The notes under the pieces were generated by a model. It was not told the origin of the DNA and did no database searches. It worked only from the letters and a program-made list of their open reading frames with translations. A stretch of DNA of 10,561 nt, from the NCBI GenBank assembly GCA_025453505.1, contig JALOQG010000055.1, positions 1-10,561 of the forward strand. The letters run 5' to 3'. A program made the position numbers and the translations under genes. This stretch comes from Myxococcota bacterium. GTDB taxonomy: Bacteria > Myxococcota_A > UBA9160 > PR03. The stretch's first letter is position 1. Every line of letters starts with the position of its first letter. This document shows, one piece after another, positions 1 through 6,241 of this stretch.

Positions 1-24
1 CCCGCGGTCCCGCGGAGATGCAGC

Positions 25-282
25 GTGGAGATGATCATGGGCGCCAAGGACGCAGTCCGAGCCCTGCTCGATCGTCTGCCGGACGATTGCAGCCTCGATG
101 AAATCCTCGACCGGATCTACGAGATCGAGGTTCCGGAGCGCGAACCCGCCCTGGCCGCGGCCGCGGAATTGACCGAAGCGCAACGCGCAGAGCTGGATCG
201 GCGGCTGGCGCTCTACGAACGAGAGCCCGCTCGCACGATTCCATGGGACGAGTTTCGACGCGAGTTGGAGCGGGACGAGTGA
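25..282 (+). CDS. Antitoxin of a type II toxin-antitoxin pair (addiction module component family)
   Basis: Small acidic protein (up to 85 aa) that should bind and neutralise the toxin encoded immediately downstream and repress the shared promoter, which lies outside the window. Seen: the C-terminal half carries the addiction-module signature around residues 49-75 (LTEAQRAELDRRL, then a short acidic/proline stretch and IPWDEF), as in the Pfam Unstab_antitox group. The N-terminal half has an LLDRLPDDCSLDEI motif (residues 14-27), which I recall from another group of short antitoxins. Three in-frame starts are possible: GTG 25, ATG 31 and ATG 37. ATG 37 has GGAG at 27-30 with a 6-base spacer and looks as good as GTG 25, which has GGAG at 14-17. 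The stop overlaps the toxin start (GTGA, 279-282). The family call is firm; the exact start is uncertain. Confidence 0.82.
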   Translation: MEMIMGAKDAVRALLDRLPDDCSLDEILDRIYEIEVPEREPALAAAAELTEAQRAELDRRLALYEREPARTIPWDEFRRELERDE

Positions 283-578
283 GCCGCGGGGCCGCTCTCA
301 CCGAGCTGGCCCGGGACGACATTCGCAAGGCGAGACGCTGGTACCGGAGCTTGCATCCGCTCCTCGAACGCGACTTCGTGCGCTCCGTTCGCACGTGCGT
401 CGATCGAATCGTCGAGTTTCCCGAGGCACATCCCCTCGTGCACCCGAATGTCCGCAAGGCATTGGTCGGACGTTTCCCCTATCTGGTGCTCTATCGATAC
501 GCAGTTGGATCGGTCGTGCTGATTGCGGTGTTCCATGCTCGCCGTGACCCGGTCGAGCTGGCGAACCGACTTTGGTGA
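279..578 (+). CDS. RelE/ParE-family toxin of the type II toxin-antitoxin pair
   Basis: Predicted 99-aa toxin of the RelE/ParE superfamily. Members either cleave mRNA at the ribosome or poison DNA gyrase, and the sequence does not tell me which. Seen: an N-terminal helix pair with KARRWYRSLHPLLERDF (residues 18-33), IVEFPEAHPLV (44-54), then the strand-rich core GRFPYLVLYRY (64-74) and the typical C-terminal VFHARRDP (84-91). The GTG start at 279 is preferred because GGAG (267-270) sits 8 bases upstream, it overlaps the antitoxin stop as GTGA, and the protein then has the usual family length. The frame is open back to an ATG at 243, but that would overlap the antitoxin by 40 bases. It converges on rmuC with a 25-base gap. 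Base composition is lower in GC than later genes (about 58% over 421-540 by hand count), which suggests recent acquisition. Confidence 0.87.
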   Translation: MSRGAALTELARDDIRKARRWYRSLHPLLERDFVRSVRTCVDRIVEFPEAHPLVHPNVRKALVGRFPYLVLYRYAVGSVVLIAVFHARRDPVELANRLW

Positions 579-603
579 GGAGTTCACGCGCGACCAGCGC
601 CGC

Positions 604-1851
604 TCAGCCATCTTCATCGACGCTCGAACTCCGCAGCTCCCGCGACCGCCGCTCTACCGGCTCCAGCGCCTCGATCTCCTCCCCCGTCGCCGCGCCGAGT
701 TCCTTCAGCTTGCGCGCGCTGACGAGCACGCGGGATTCGAGCGAGCCGACGGCGTCGTTGTAGGCCTCGACGGCGCCGTCGAGGCGCTTGCCGACGCGCG
801 CGAAGTGTTCCGCCAGCGTGGACACGCGCTCGTGCAGCTCGCGGCCGAGCGCGCTGATCTGCTCGGCGTTGGCGGCGAGCTTCTCCTCGCGCCAGCCGTG
901 CGCGACGGCCCGCAGCAGCGCGATCAACGTGGTCGGGCTCGCGGGGATCACCTTCTGCTCGACGCCGTGCTCGAGCAGCGACGGATCGTGGGCGAGCGCG
1001 TCGTGGAAGAAGGTCTCGCCGGGCAGGAAGAGCACGACGAACTCGGGCGTCGCATCGAAGCTCGCCCAGTACTGCTTGCCCGACAGCTTCGTGATGTGAT
1101 CCCGCACCTGGCGCGCGTGCTTGACGAGGTACGCGGTGCGGACCGCGTCGTCGCTCGCCTCGACGGCGTCGAGATACGCGGCCAGCGGCGCCTTCGCGTC
1201 GACGACGACGCTCTTGCCGCCGGGCAGGCGCACGACGAGGTCCGGGCGCAGGCGCCCCGCATCGGTGTCGGCGCCGACCTGCTCGTGGAAGTCGCAGTGA
1301 TCGAGCATGCCGGCCAGCTCGACGACGCGACGCAGCTGGATCTCGCCCCAGCGGCCGCGCACGTTCGGCGTCCGCAGCGCGCGCACGAGATGGGTGGTCT
1401 CGCCCTGGAGCTGCGCGCTCGACTGCGCGACGAGCGCGAGGTGCGTGGTGATCGAGTCGTGTTGCCCGCGCCGGTCCTTCTCCGCCTCGCGCAGCTGCGC
1501 GTCGACCTTGCCGAGCGTCTCGGCGACGGGCTTGACGAGCGCGTCGATCGCCTGCTCGCGCTTCGCCAGCTCGGCGGCCGTCAGCTCGCGCTCCTTGCCG
1601 AGCCGCTCGCTCGCGAGCGAGAGAAACGACTCGGCGTTCTCGCGCAGCGCATCGGCGGAGAGCGCCTTGAACGCGTCGCGGAAGGCGGTGTCGCCCTGCG
1701 CCGCGCGGCGCAGCGAGAAGCGCGTCACGAAGACGCCGATCCCGAACCCGACCGCGACGAGCACCAGCGCAGCCGCGGCCAGCGCCGCGGCGAGCACGAT
1801 CGGATCGGGCCCGGCCTCGATCCAGGCGGTGAATCTCGCCAGCATGCTCAT
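604..1851 (-). CDS. rmuC: RmuC-family DNA recombination protein
   Basis: 415-aa RmuC homologue, a predicted membrane-tethered nuclease-fold protein that in E. coli limits recombination between short inverted repeats. Seen: an N-terminal transmembrane helix (about residues 18-42, rich in A/L/V), a long charged helical stretch likely to form a coiled coil (about 50-160), then the family core. The core begins with RGRWGEIQLRRVVELAGM (165-182) and continues with RPDLVVRLP (202-210) and SVVVDAKAP (214-222). D204 and the D218-A-K220 pair match the PD-(D/E)xK nuclease pattern. Start ATG 1851 is followed two codons later by ATG 1845, and an AGGA lies about 9 bases before 1851. It stands alone: a convergent toxin gene downstream and a divergent dehydrogenase upstream. 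The cellular role beyond suppressing rearrangements is known only loosely for the family. Confidence 0.94.
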   Translation of the reverse strand: MSMLARFTAWIEAGPDPIVLAAALAAAALVLVAVGFGIGVFVTRFSLRRAAQGDTAFRDAFKALSADALRENAESFLSLASERLGKERELTAAELAKREQAIDALVKPVAETLGKVDAQLREAEKDRRGQHDSITTHLALVAQSSAQLQGETTHLVRALRTPNVRGRWGEIQLRRVVELAGMLDHCDFHEQVGADTDAGRLRPDLVVRLPGGKSVVVDAKAPLAAYLDAVEASDDAVRTAYLVKHARQVRDHITKLSGKQYWASFDATPEFVVLFLPGETFFHDALAHDPSLLEHGVEQKVIPASPTTLIALLRAVAHGWREEKLAANAEQISALGRELHERVSTLAEHFARVGKRLDGAVEAYNDAVGSLESRVLVSARKLKELGAATGEEIEALEPVERRSRELRSSSVDEDG

Positions 1852-1949
1852 GAGAGTCGTCCTCGTTCGTGGCGGAGGCGGTCACAGGCCGTGGCGTCGC
1901 GCAGGCGCGTTGGGAGATCGTGCGGAGACCCGCGCGCGAAACGATCCAG

Positions 1950-1979
1950 ATCGACCCCGTCGAGGCCATCGAGGTCGAT
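1950..1979. repeat. Inverted repeat, 7-base arms with 16-base spacer
   Basis: Seen directly: ATCGACC at 1950-1956 and its exact reverse complement GGTCGAT at 1973-1979. The centres are 23 bases apart, roughly two helical turns, a spacing compatible with a dimeric regulator binding one face of the DNA. It lies where the -35 region of the plus-strand dehydrogenase promoter would fall if TATCAT at 2001 is its -10. The arms are GC-rich and TCGA-containing words are common in this genome, so chance occurrence is possible. Confidence 0.35.
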
Positions 1980-1996
1980 GTCGGCGGACGCCACGC

Positions 1997-2011
1997 CGCG
2001 TATCATACGCG
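1997..2011. promoter_or_regulatory. 15-base palindrome, candidate operator
   Basis: Seen directly: CGCGTAT-C-ATACGCG, perfect 7-base arms around one central base, ending 27 bases before the dehydrogenase ATG. It is one of the few AT-containing symmetric words in the intergenic region and covers the best -10 candidate (TATCAT), where a repressor would block transcription. No regulator gene is adjacent, so the binding protein, if any, is unknown. Confidence 0.4.
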
Positions 2012-2038
2012 CCCCATCGCAGGCGAAGGAAGCCGATC

Positions 2039-3097
2039 ATGTCGTACCGCGTCATCCAATGGTCCACGGGCAACGTCGGCCGCTACTGCCTGCGCCAGAT
2101 CCTCGATCACCCGGAGCTCGAGCTGGCCGGCGTGTTCGTCACGTCCGAAGCGAAGGACGGCAAGGACGCGGGCGATCTGTGCGAGCGGCCGAAGACGGGC
2201 GTGCGCGCGACGCGCAACGCCGACGCGCTGCTCGCGATGGACGCGGACTGCGTCGTCTACACCGCGACGGCGGACCGGCGCCCCTTCGACGCGGTGAAGG
2301 ACATCGCGCGCATCCTCGCGTCGGGCAAGAGCGTGGTGTCGTCGTCGGTCGTCGGACTGGTGCACCCGCGTCATCTCGGCGAGCGCGTGACCGCGCAGCT
2401 CGAAGACGCCTGCGCCAAGGGGGAGAGCTCCTTCTTCACCAACGGCATCGACCCCGGCTTCGCGAACGACCTGCTGCCGCTCGTGCTCTCGGGCCTGTGC
2501 GGAACGTGGGAGGAGATCCGCATCCAGGAGATCATCAACTACGCGACCTACGCGCAGCCCGAAGTGCTCTTCGACACGATGGGATTCGGCCAGCCGATGG
2601 ACGCGAAGCCGGTGATCCTGATGCCGGGCGCGCTCGGCTTCGCGTGGGGCGGCACGATCAAGCTGCTCGCCGAGGGCCTCGGCCTCGCGCTCGACCGCAT
2701 CGAAGAATGGCACGAGCGGCTGCCCGCGACGCGGCGTCTCGACATCCAGGGCAACGTGATCGAGCCGGGCACGATGGGAGCGCTGCGCTTCGAGGTGCGC
2801 GGCATCGTCGGCGGCAAGTCGGTGCTGGTCGTCGAGCACGTGACGCGCATGGACGACGCGCTCGCGCCCGATTGGCCGCAGGGCAACGGCTCGTACCGCG
2901 TGCTCGTGAAGGGCGTGCCCGGCATGAAGTGCGAGTACGAGTTCTGGGACGAACACGGCGATCACGCGGTCGGCGGCGTGGTGTTGACGGCGACGCGTCT
3001 CGTCAACGCGATCCCCGCCGTGTGCGACGCGCCGCCGGGCCTGCTCTCCGCGCTCGACCTGCCGCTGATCACGGGCAAGGGATTGCTGCGCGTCTGA
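2039..3097 (+). CDS. Dihydrodipicolinate-reductase-like / NAD(P)H-dependent amine dehydrogenase family protein (copy A)
   Basis: 352-aa oxidoreductase of the DapB-fold family that includes 2,4-diaminopentanoate dehydrogenase; most members are uncharacterised and often labelled dihydrodipicolinate reductase. Seen: an N-terminal Rossmann start YRVIQWSTGNVGR (residues 3-15), the variant dinucleotide-binding loop of this family, then DADCVVYTA (68-76), a central FTNGIDPGF (133-141) likely to line the active site, and the C-terminal NAIPAVC (323-329) and DLPL (340-343). The substrate cannot be read from the sequence; a true DapB role in lysine synthesis is unlikely because the protein is about 80 residues longer and lacks the DapB motif set that I know. 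Start ATG 2039 has AAGGA 8 bases upstream. The gene is monocistronic, divergent from rmuC, and ends 9 bases before the convergent pgl stop. A paralogue lies at 8159-9220. Confidence 0.85.
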   Translation: MSYRVIQWSTGNVGRYCLRQILDHPELELAGVFVTSEAKDGKDAGDLCERPKTGVRATRNADALLAMDADCVVYTATADRRPFDAVKDIARILASGKSVVSSSVVGLVHPRHLGERVTAQLEDACAKGESSFFTNGIDPGFANDLLPLVLSGLCGTWEEIRIQEIINYATYAQPEVLFDTMGFGQPMDAKPVILMPGALGFAWGGTIKLLAEGLGLALDRIEEWHERLPATRRLDIQGNVIEPGTMGALRFEVRGIVGGKSVLVVEHVTRMDDALAPDWPQGNGSYRVLVKGVPGMKCEYEFWDEHGDHAVGGVVLTATRLVNAIPAVCDAPPGLLSALDLPLITGKGLLRV

Positions 3098-3106
3098 GTT
3101 GTTTGC

Positions 3107-3808
3107 TCAGTTGCGCCCCGACCCCGCCTCCGCGGCGGCGCGATCGGCGACCACGTGCATCGCAGCCGCGCGCACGCGACCGGCGGGAATCGAGGCGTCG
3201 CCGGCCAGCACTTTGGCGAGCGCGTCCTGCTTGTCGGCTCCCGCGACGACGAAGAGGATGCGGCGCGCGCGGCCGAGCATCGGGAACGTCAGCGTCATGC
3301 GGCGGTGTCCCTGGTACGGCTGCGTCACGGCGACGTCGCGATCGGCGATGCGCAGCACCGCGTCGCCCGGCACCAGCGACGCCGTGTGGCCGTCGGCGCC
3401 GAGGCCGAGATGCGCGAGATCGAGCACCGGCGGCGTGCCCGCGAGCGACGCGAGCGTCGCCGCGTAGTGTACCGACGCCTCGAAGAGGTCTTGCGCCTCG
3501 ACCGGCATCGGATGCCCGGCGGCCAGCACCCGGTCGAGCAGCGTCTCGGAAAGAGCAGTCCAGTTGCGCGCGGGATCGCCGCCCGGCGCGACGCGTTCGT
3601 CCACCTGGAAGAGGTGCGTGCGCAGCCACGGCAGGTCCTGCTTCTCCGCCAGCGCGCGCCACATCGGGAGCGGCGTCGATCCGCCGCTCAGCGCGACCAG
3701 CGCGCGACCGCGCGCTGCGACCGCTTCGCGAATCGCCTCCGCGATGAGTTCGGCGCCGCGCGCGGCCACGGCCGCCGCGTCGGCGCAGATCTCGTGCGTC
3801 AGAGACAC
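3107..3808 (-). CDS. pgl: 6-phosphogluconolactonase
   Basis: 233-aa cytoplasmic enzyme hydrolysing 6-phosphogluconolactone to 6-phosphogluconate, step two of the oxidative pentose phosphate pathway. Seen: LSGGSTP (residues 40-46) at the phosphate-binding turn, QVDERVAP (68-75), RNW (81-83) and the strong signature LGLGADGHTASLVPG (134-148), all in family order; length is normal. The frame is open far upstream inside zwf, so the start was chosen as GTG 3808. It overlaps the end of zwf by 10 bases and gives the expected N-terminus; no good Shine-Dalgarno is visible, so translation probably depends on coupling to zwf. It is the last gene of the est-gnd-zwf-pgl cluster and meets dehydrogenase copy A tail to tail. 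Confidence 0.95.
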   Translation of the reverse strand: MSLTHEICADAAAVAARGAELIAEAIREAVAARGRALVALSGGSTPLPMWRALAEKQDLPWLRTHLFQVDERVAPGGDPARNWTALSETLLDRVLAAGHPMPVEAQDLFEASVHYAATLASLAGTPPVLDLAHLGLGADGHTASLVPGDAVLRIADRDVAVTQPYQGHRRMTLTFPMLGRARRILFVVAGADKQDALAKVLAGDASIPAGRVRAAAMHVVADRAAAEAGSGRN

Positions 3809-5208
3809 GGACGCGCGGCGCCGAGCGGCTGCCAGCCGCCGACCTTCGCGACCAGCGCGTCCGCCGCGGCGGGGCCCCAGGATCCCGGGGCGTACACGGG
3901 AACGGGATGCGGGTCGCCGAGCAGCGGCTCGACGATGCGCCAGCCCTCTTCCACTTCGTCCTGGCGCGCGAACAAGGTCGGATCGCCGAGCATCGCGTCG
4001 CCGAGCAACCGCTCGTAGGGCTCGAGTCCTTCGCCGCGATTCGCGCACACGAAGAGCTCGATCCCTTCGCCGTCGATGCCGTCGCGCGGATCGTCGCCCG
4101 GCTTGCGCGAGCAGGCGCCGAGCGCGATCTCGGCGTCGGTGCCGAGCCGGAAGCGCACGTAGTTCGGCGCGGGCGGCTGCATCTCGATGCCGGCGAAGAC
4201 GTGCTGCGGCGGCCGCCGCAGCGTGACGCGCACCTCGGTGGCAGTCGTCGGCAGGCTCTTGCCGGTACGGATGAAGAACGGCACGCCGGCCCAGCGCCAC
4301 GAGTCGATCCCGAGCGCGAGCGCCGCATACGTCTCGACGTTGGAATCGGGCGCGACGCCGGGCTCTTCGCGATAGCCGCGCAACTGTCCGCGGACCATGT
4401 GCTCGCGCGACAGCGGATGGATCGCCTTCAGCACCTTGACCTTCTCGTCGCGGATCGCGTCGGCGAAGCCGGAGGTCGGTGGCTCCATCGCGAGCAGCGC
4501 GACGACTTGCAGCAGATGGTTCTGCACGACGTCGCGGATCGCGCCGACCTCCTCGTAGAACTTGCCGCGCCCCTGCACGCCGAAGCTCTCGGCCATCGTG
4601 ATCTGCACCTGCTCGACGTGCTGGCGGTTCCAGATCGGCTCGAGGAAGGAGTTCGCGAAGCGGAAGTAGAGCAGGTTCAGCACCGGCTCCTTGCCGAGGA
4701 AGTGGTCGACGCGGAAGATCGACTCCTCGCCGAAGAGCGCGTGCAGCGTGTGATTGAGCGCACGCGCCGACGCGAGATCGCGGCCGAACGGCTTCTCGAC
4801 CACGATGCGCGCGCCGTCGGCGCAGCCGGAGTTGCCGAGCCCGTCGATCACCGACGGAAACGCGCTCGGCGGGATCGCCAGGTAGTAGAGCGGGTGGCGC
4901 GCGGGGCCGAGCGCCCGGCGGATGTCGCCGAAGAGCTGCTCGGTTCCGTAGTCGCCGCCGACGAAGAGCAGGCGTTCGGCGAGCACCGCAAAGGCTTGCT
5001 CGTCCACGCCGCCGCCGTGCGTCGCGATGCTCTCGCGAGCGCGCTCGACCAGCCACGCCTTGTCGAGCGACTCGCGCCCGACGCCGACCACCGGCACGTC
5101 GAGCGTGCCGCGCTTCGCCATCGCGTGCAGCGACGGAAAGATCTTCTTGAAGGCGAGATCGCCGCTCGCGCCGAACACCACCAGCGCGTCGGAGCGCTCG
5201 GTCTCCAT
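3799..5208 (-). CDS. zwf: Glucose-6-phosphate 1-dehydrogenase
   Basis: 469-aa enzyme oxidising glucose-6-phosphate to 6-phosphogluconolactone, normally with NADP+, at the entry of the oxidative pentose phosphate pathway. Seen: the nucleotide-binding GASGDLAFKK (residues 13-22), VEKPFGRDLASA (137-148), the substrate-binding signature RVDHFLGKE (166-174, with D168, H169 and K173), and GAIRDVVQNHLLQ (222-234), where H231 matches the catalytic base. VGVGRES (41-47) places an arginine after the second strand, as in many NADP-using members, but cofactor preference is not certain. Length is slightly short but complete. ATG 5208 begins one base after the gnd stop (TGAGATG), and the gene overlaps pgl by 10 bases, so the three are translationally coupled. 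Confidence 0.97.
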   Translation of the reverse strand: METERSDALVVFGASGDLAFKKIFPSLHAMAKRGTLDVPVVGVGRESLDKAWLVERARESIATHGGGVDEQAFAVLAERLLFVGGDYGTEQLFGDIRRALGPARHPLYYLAIPPSAFPSVIDGLGNSGCADGARIVVEKPFGRDLASARALNHTLHALFGEESIFRVDHFLGKEPVLNLLYFRFANSFLEPIWNRQHVEQVQITMAESFGVQGRGKFYEEVGAIRDVVQNHLLQVVALLAMEPPTSGFADAIRDEKVKVLKAIHPLSREHMVRGQLRGYREEPGVAPDSNVETYAALALGIDSWRWAGVPFFIRTGKSLPTTATEVRVTLRRPPQHVFAGIEMQPPAPNYVRFRLGTDAEIALGACSRKPGDDPRDGIDGEGIELFVCANRGEGLEPYERLLGDAMLGDPTLFARQDEVEEGWRIVEPLLGDPHPVPVYAPGSWGPAAADALVAKVGGWQPLGAARPCL

Positions 5209-5209
5209 C

Positions 5210-6229
5210 TCAGGAGCCCGCCTGCTTCTCGACGTGTCCGCCGAACGCGAAGCGCAGCGCCGAGAGCACCTGGTGCGCGAACTCCGCTTCGCCGCGCGAG
5301 GCGAAGCGGTCGTAGAGCGCGGCGGTCAACACCGGCAGCGGGACGCCCGCGTCGATGCCGGCCTGCACCGTCCAGCGTCCCTCGCCCGAATCGGAGACGG
5401 AGCCGGAGAATCGCTCGAGGGTGGGGTCGGCGGCGAGCGATTGCGCCGTCAGATCGAGCAGCCACGAGCCGATCACCGATCCGCGCCGCCACACTTCGGT
5501 GATCTCGGCGAGATCGAAGCGATACTGGAAGCGCTCGGGGTGGGCGAGCGGCGTGGTCTCGGCGTCCTTCGCGCGATCCGCGCGGCCCGCGTCCGCGTGG
5601 CGCAGCAGGTTGAGTCCCTCCGCGTACGCGGCCATGAGTCCGTACTCGATGCCGTTGTGCACCATCTTCACGAAGTGCCCGGCGCCGGCGGGACCGCAGT
5701 GGAGCCAGCCGCGCGGCGCCGTCGAGCCGCTGCGCGTGCGGCCCGCGGTGGGCGGCGCCGCCGCCTCGCCCGGCGCGAGCGCGTCGAAGATCGGCGCGAG
5801 CCGCGTCACGGCCTCGGCCTCGCCGCCGATCATCAGGCAGTAGCCGCGCTCGAGTCCCCACACGCCGCCGCTGGTGCCCACGTCGATCCAGTGCAGGCCG
5901 TCCGCCGCGACGAGCGCCGCGCGGCGGATGGCGTCGGGATAGTGCGAGTTGCCGCCGTCGATCAGCGTGTCGCCACGCGCGAGCAGCGGCCGCAACGCCG
6001 CGACCGTCTCCTCGACGTGCGCGACCGGCACCATCAGCCAGAGCGCGCGCGGCGGCGCGAGCTTCGCGACCAGCTCTTCGAGCGTGAAGGCGGGCGTCGC
6101 GCCTTCGGCCGCGAGCGCGCGCACCGCGCCCTGGTGGACGTCGTAGCCGACGCAGGCGTGACCGGCGCGGACCAGTCGCCGCGCCATGTTCGCGCCCATG
6201 CGCCCGAGTCCGATCATGCCGAGCTGCAT
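5210..6229 (-). CDS. gnd: 6-phosphogluconate dehydrogenase, decarboxylating, short NAD-type
   Basis: 339-aa enzyme converting 6-phosphogluconate to ribulose-5-phosphate and CO2. Seen: Rossmann loop GLGRMG (residues 7-12), DGGNSHYPD (91-99), DVGTSGGVWGLERGY (116-130) and the catalytic segment GHFVKMVHNGIEYG (184-197), with K188, N192 and E195. The length is that of the short GndA/YqeC-type enzymes rather than the about 470-aa E. coli form. The second strand ends in GYDVHQ, with D30 where NADP-specific enzymes carry an N-R-S/T motif; an acidic residue there favours NAD+ (established rule, inferred here). An A/P/T/G-rich loop at 155-173 precedes the catalytic domain. Strong GGAGG 5 bases before ATG 6229. 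The gene follows the esterase by 12 bases and precedes zwf by 1 base. Confidence 0.95.
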   Translation of the reverse strand: MQLGMIGLGRMGANMARRLVRAGHACVGYDVHQGAVRALAAEGATPAFTLEELVAKLAPPRALWLMVPVAHVEETVAALRPLLARGDTLIDGGNSHYPDAIRRAALVAADGLHWIDVGTSGGVWGLERGYCLMIGGEAEAVTRLAPIFDALAPGEAAAPPTAGRTRSGSTAPRGWLHCGPAGAGHFVKMVHNGIEYGLMAAYAEGLNLLRHADAGRADRAKDAETTPLAHPERFQYRFDLAEITEVWRRGSVIGSWLLDLTAQSLAADPTLERFSGSVSDSGEGRWTVQAGIDAGVPLPVLTAALYDRFASRGEAEFAHQVLSALRFAFGGHVEKQAGS

Positions 6230-6241
6230 GCGATCCTCCGG

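Larger units (their letters stand above)
1852..2038. promoter_or_regulatory. Divergent intergenic region between rmuC and the dehydrogenase gene
   Basis: 187 bases separating two divergently transcribed genes, so both promoters are expected here. I see no convincing sigma-70 promoter with both boxes. TATCAT at 2001-2006 (plus), which reads TATGAT on the minus strand, is the best -10 candidate in either direction. AAGGA at 2026-2030 is a good ribosome binding site for the plus-strand gene, 8 bases before its ATG. Two inverted repeats (listed separately) lie between 1950 and 2011. Open frames crossing this stretch have compositions like neighbouring shadow frames and no recognisable domain, so I call no gene. 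Confidence 0.55.

Noticed and set aside
155..1851. Possible link between the toxin-antitoxin pair, rmuC and the AddA/RecB-like gene as a defence island
   Set aside because: RmuC and AddA are common housekeeping recombination proteins, they lie more than 8 kb apart with metabolic genes between, and no restriction, CRISPR or other defence gene is present.
3094..3110. CTGAG-TTGTTTG-CTCAG hairpin between the convergent stops of dehydrogenase A and pgl
   Set aside because: Only five pairs, made largely of the two TGA stop codons themselves, and no T-run on either side. It may be a chance symmetry rather than a bidirectional terminator.
523..3747. Very long open frame on the plus strand (over 1000 codons) opposite rmuC and overlapping dehydrogenase A
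   Set aside because: Its translation is arginine/alanine-rich low-complexity sequence with no domain, and it runs through two well-supported genes. It is an artefact of high GC at third codon positions.
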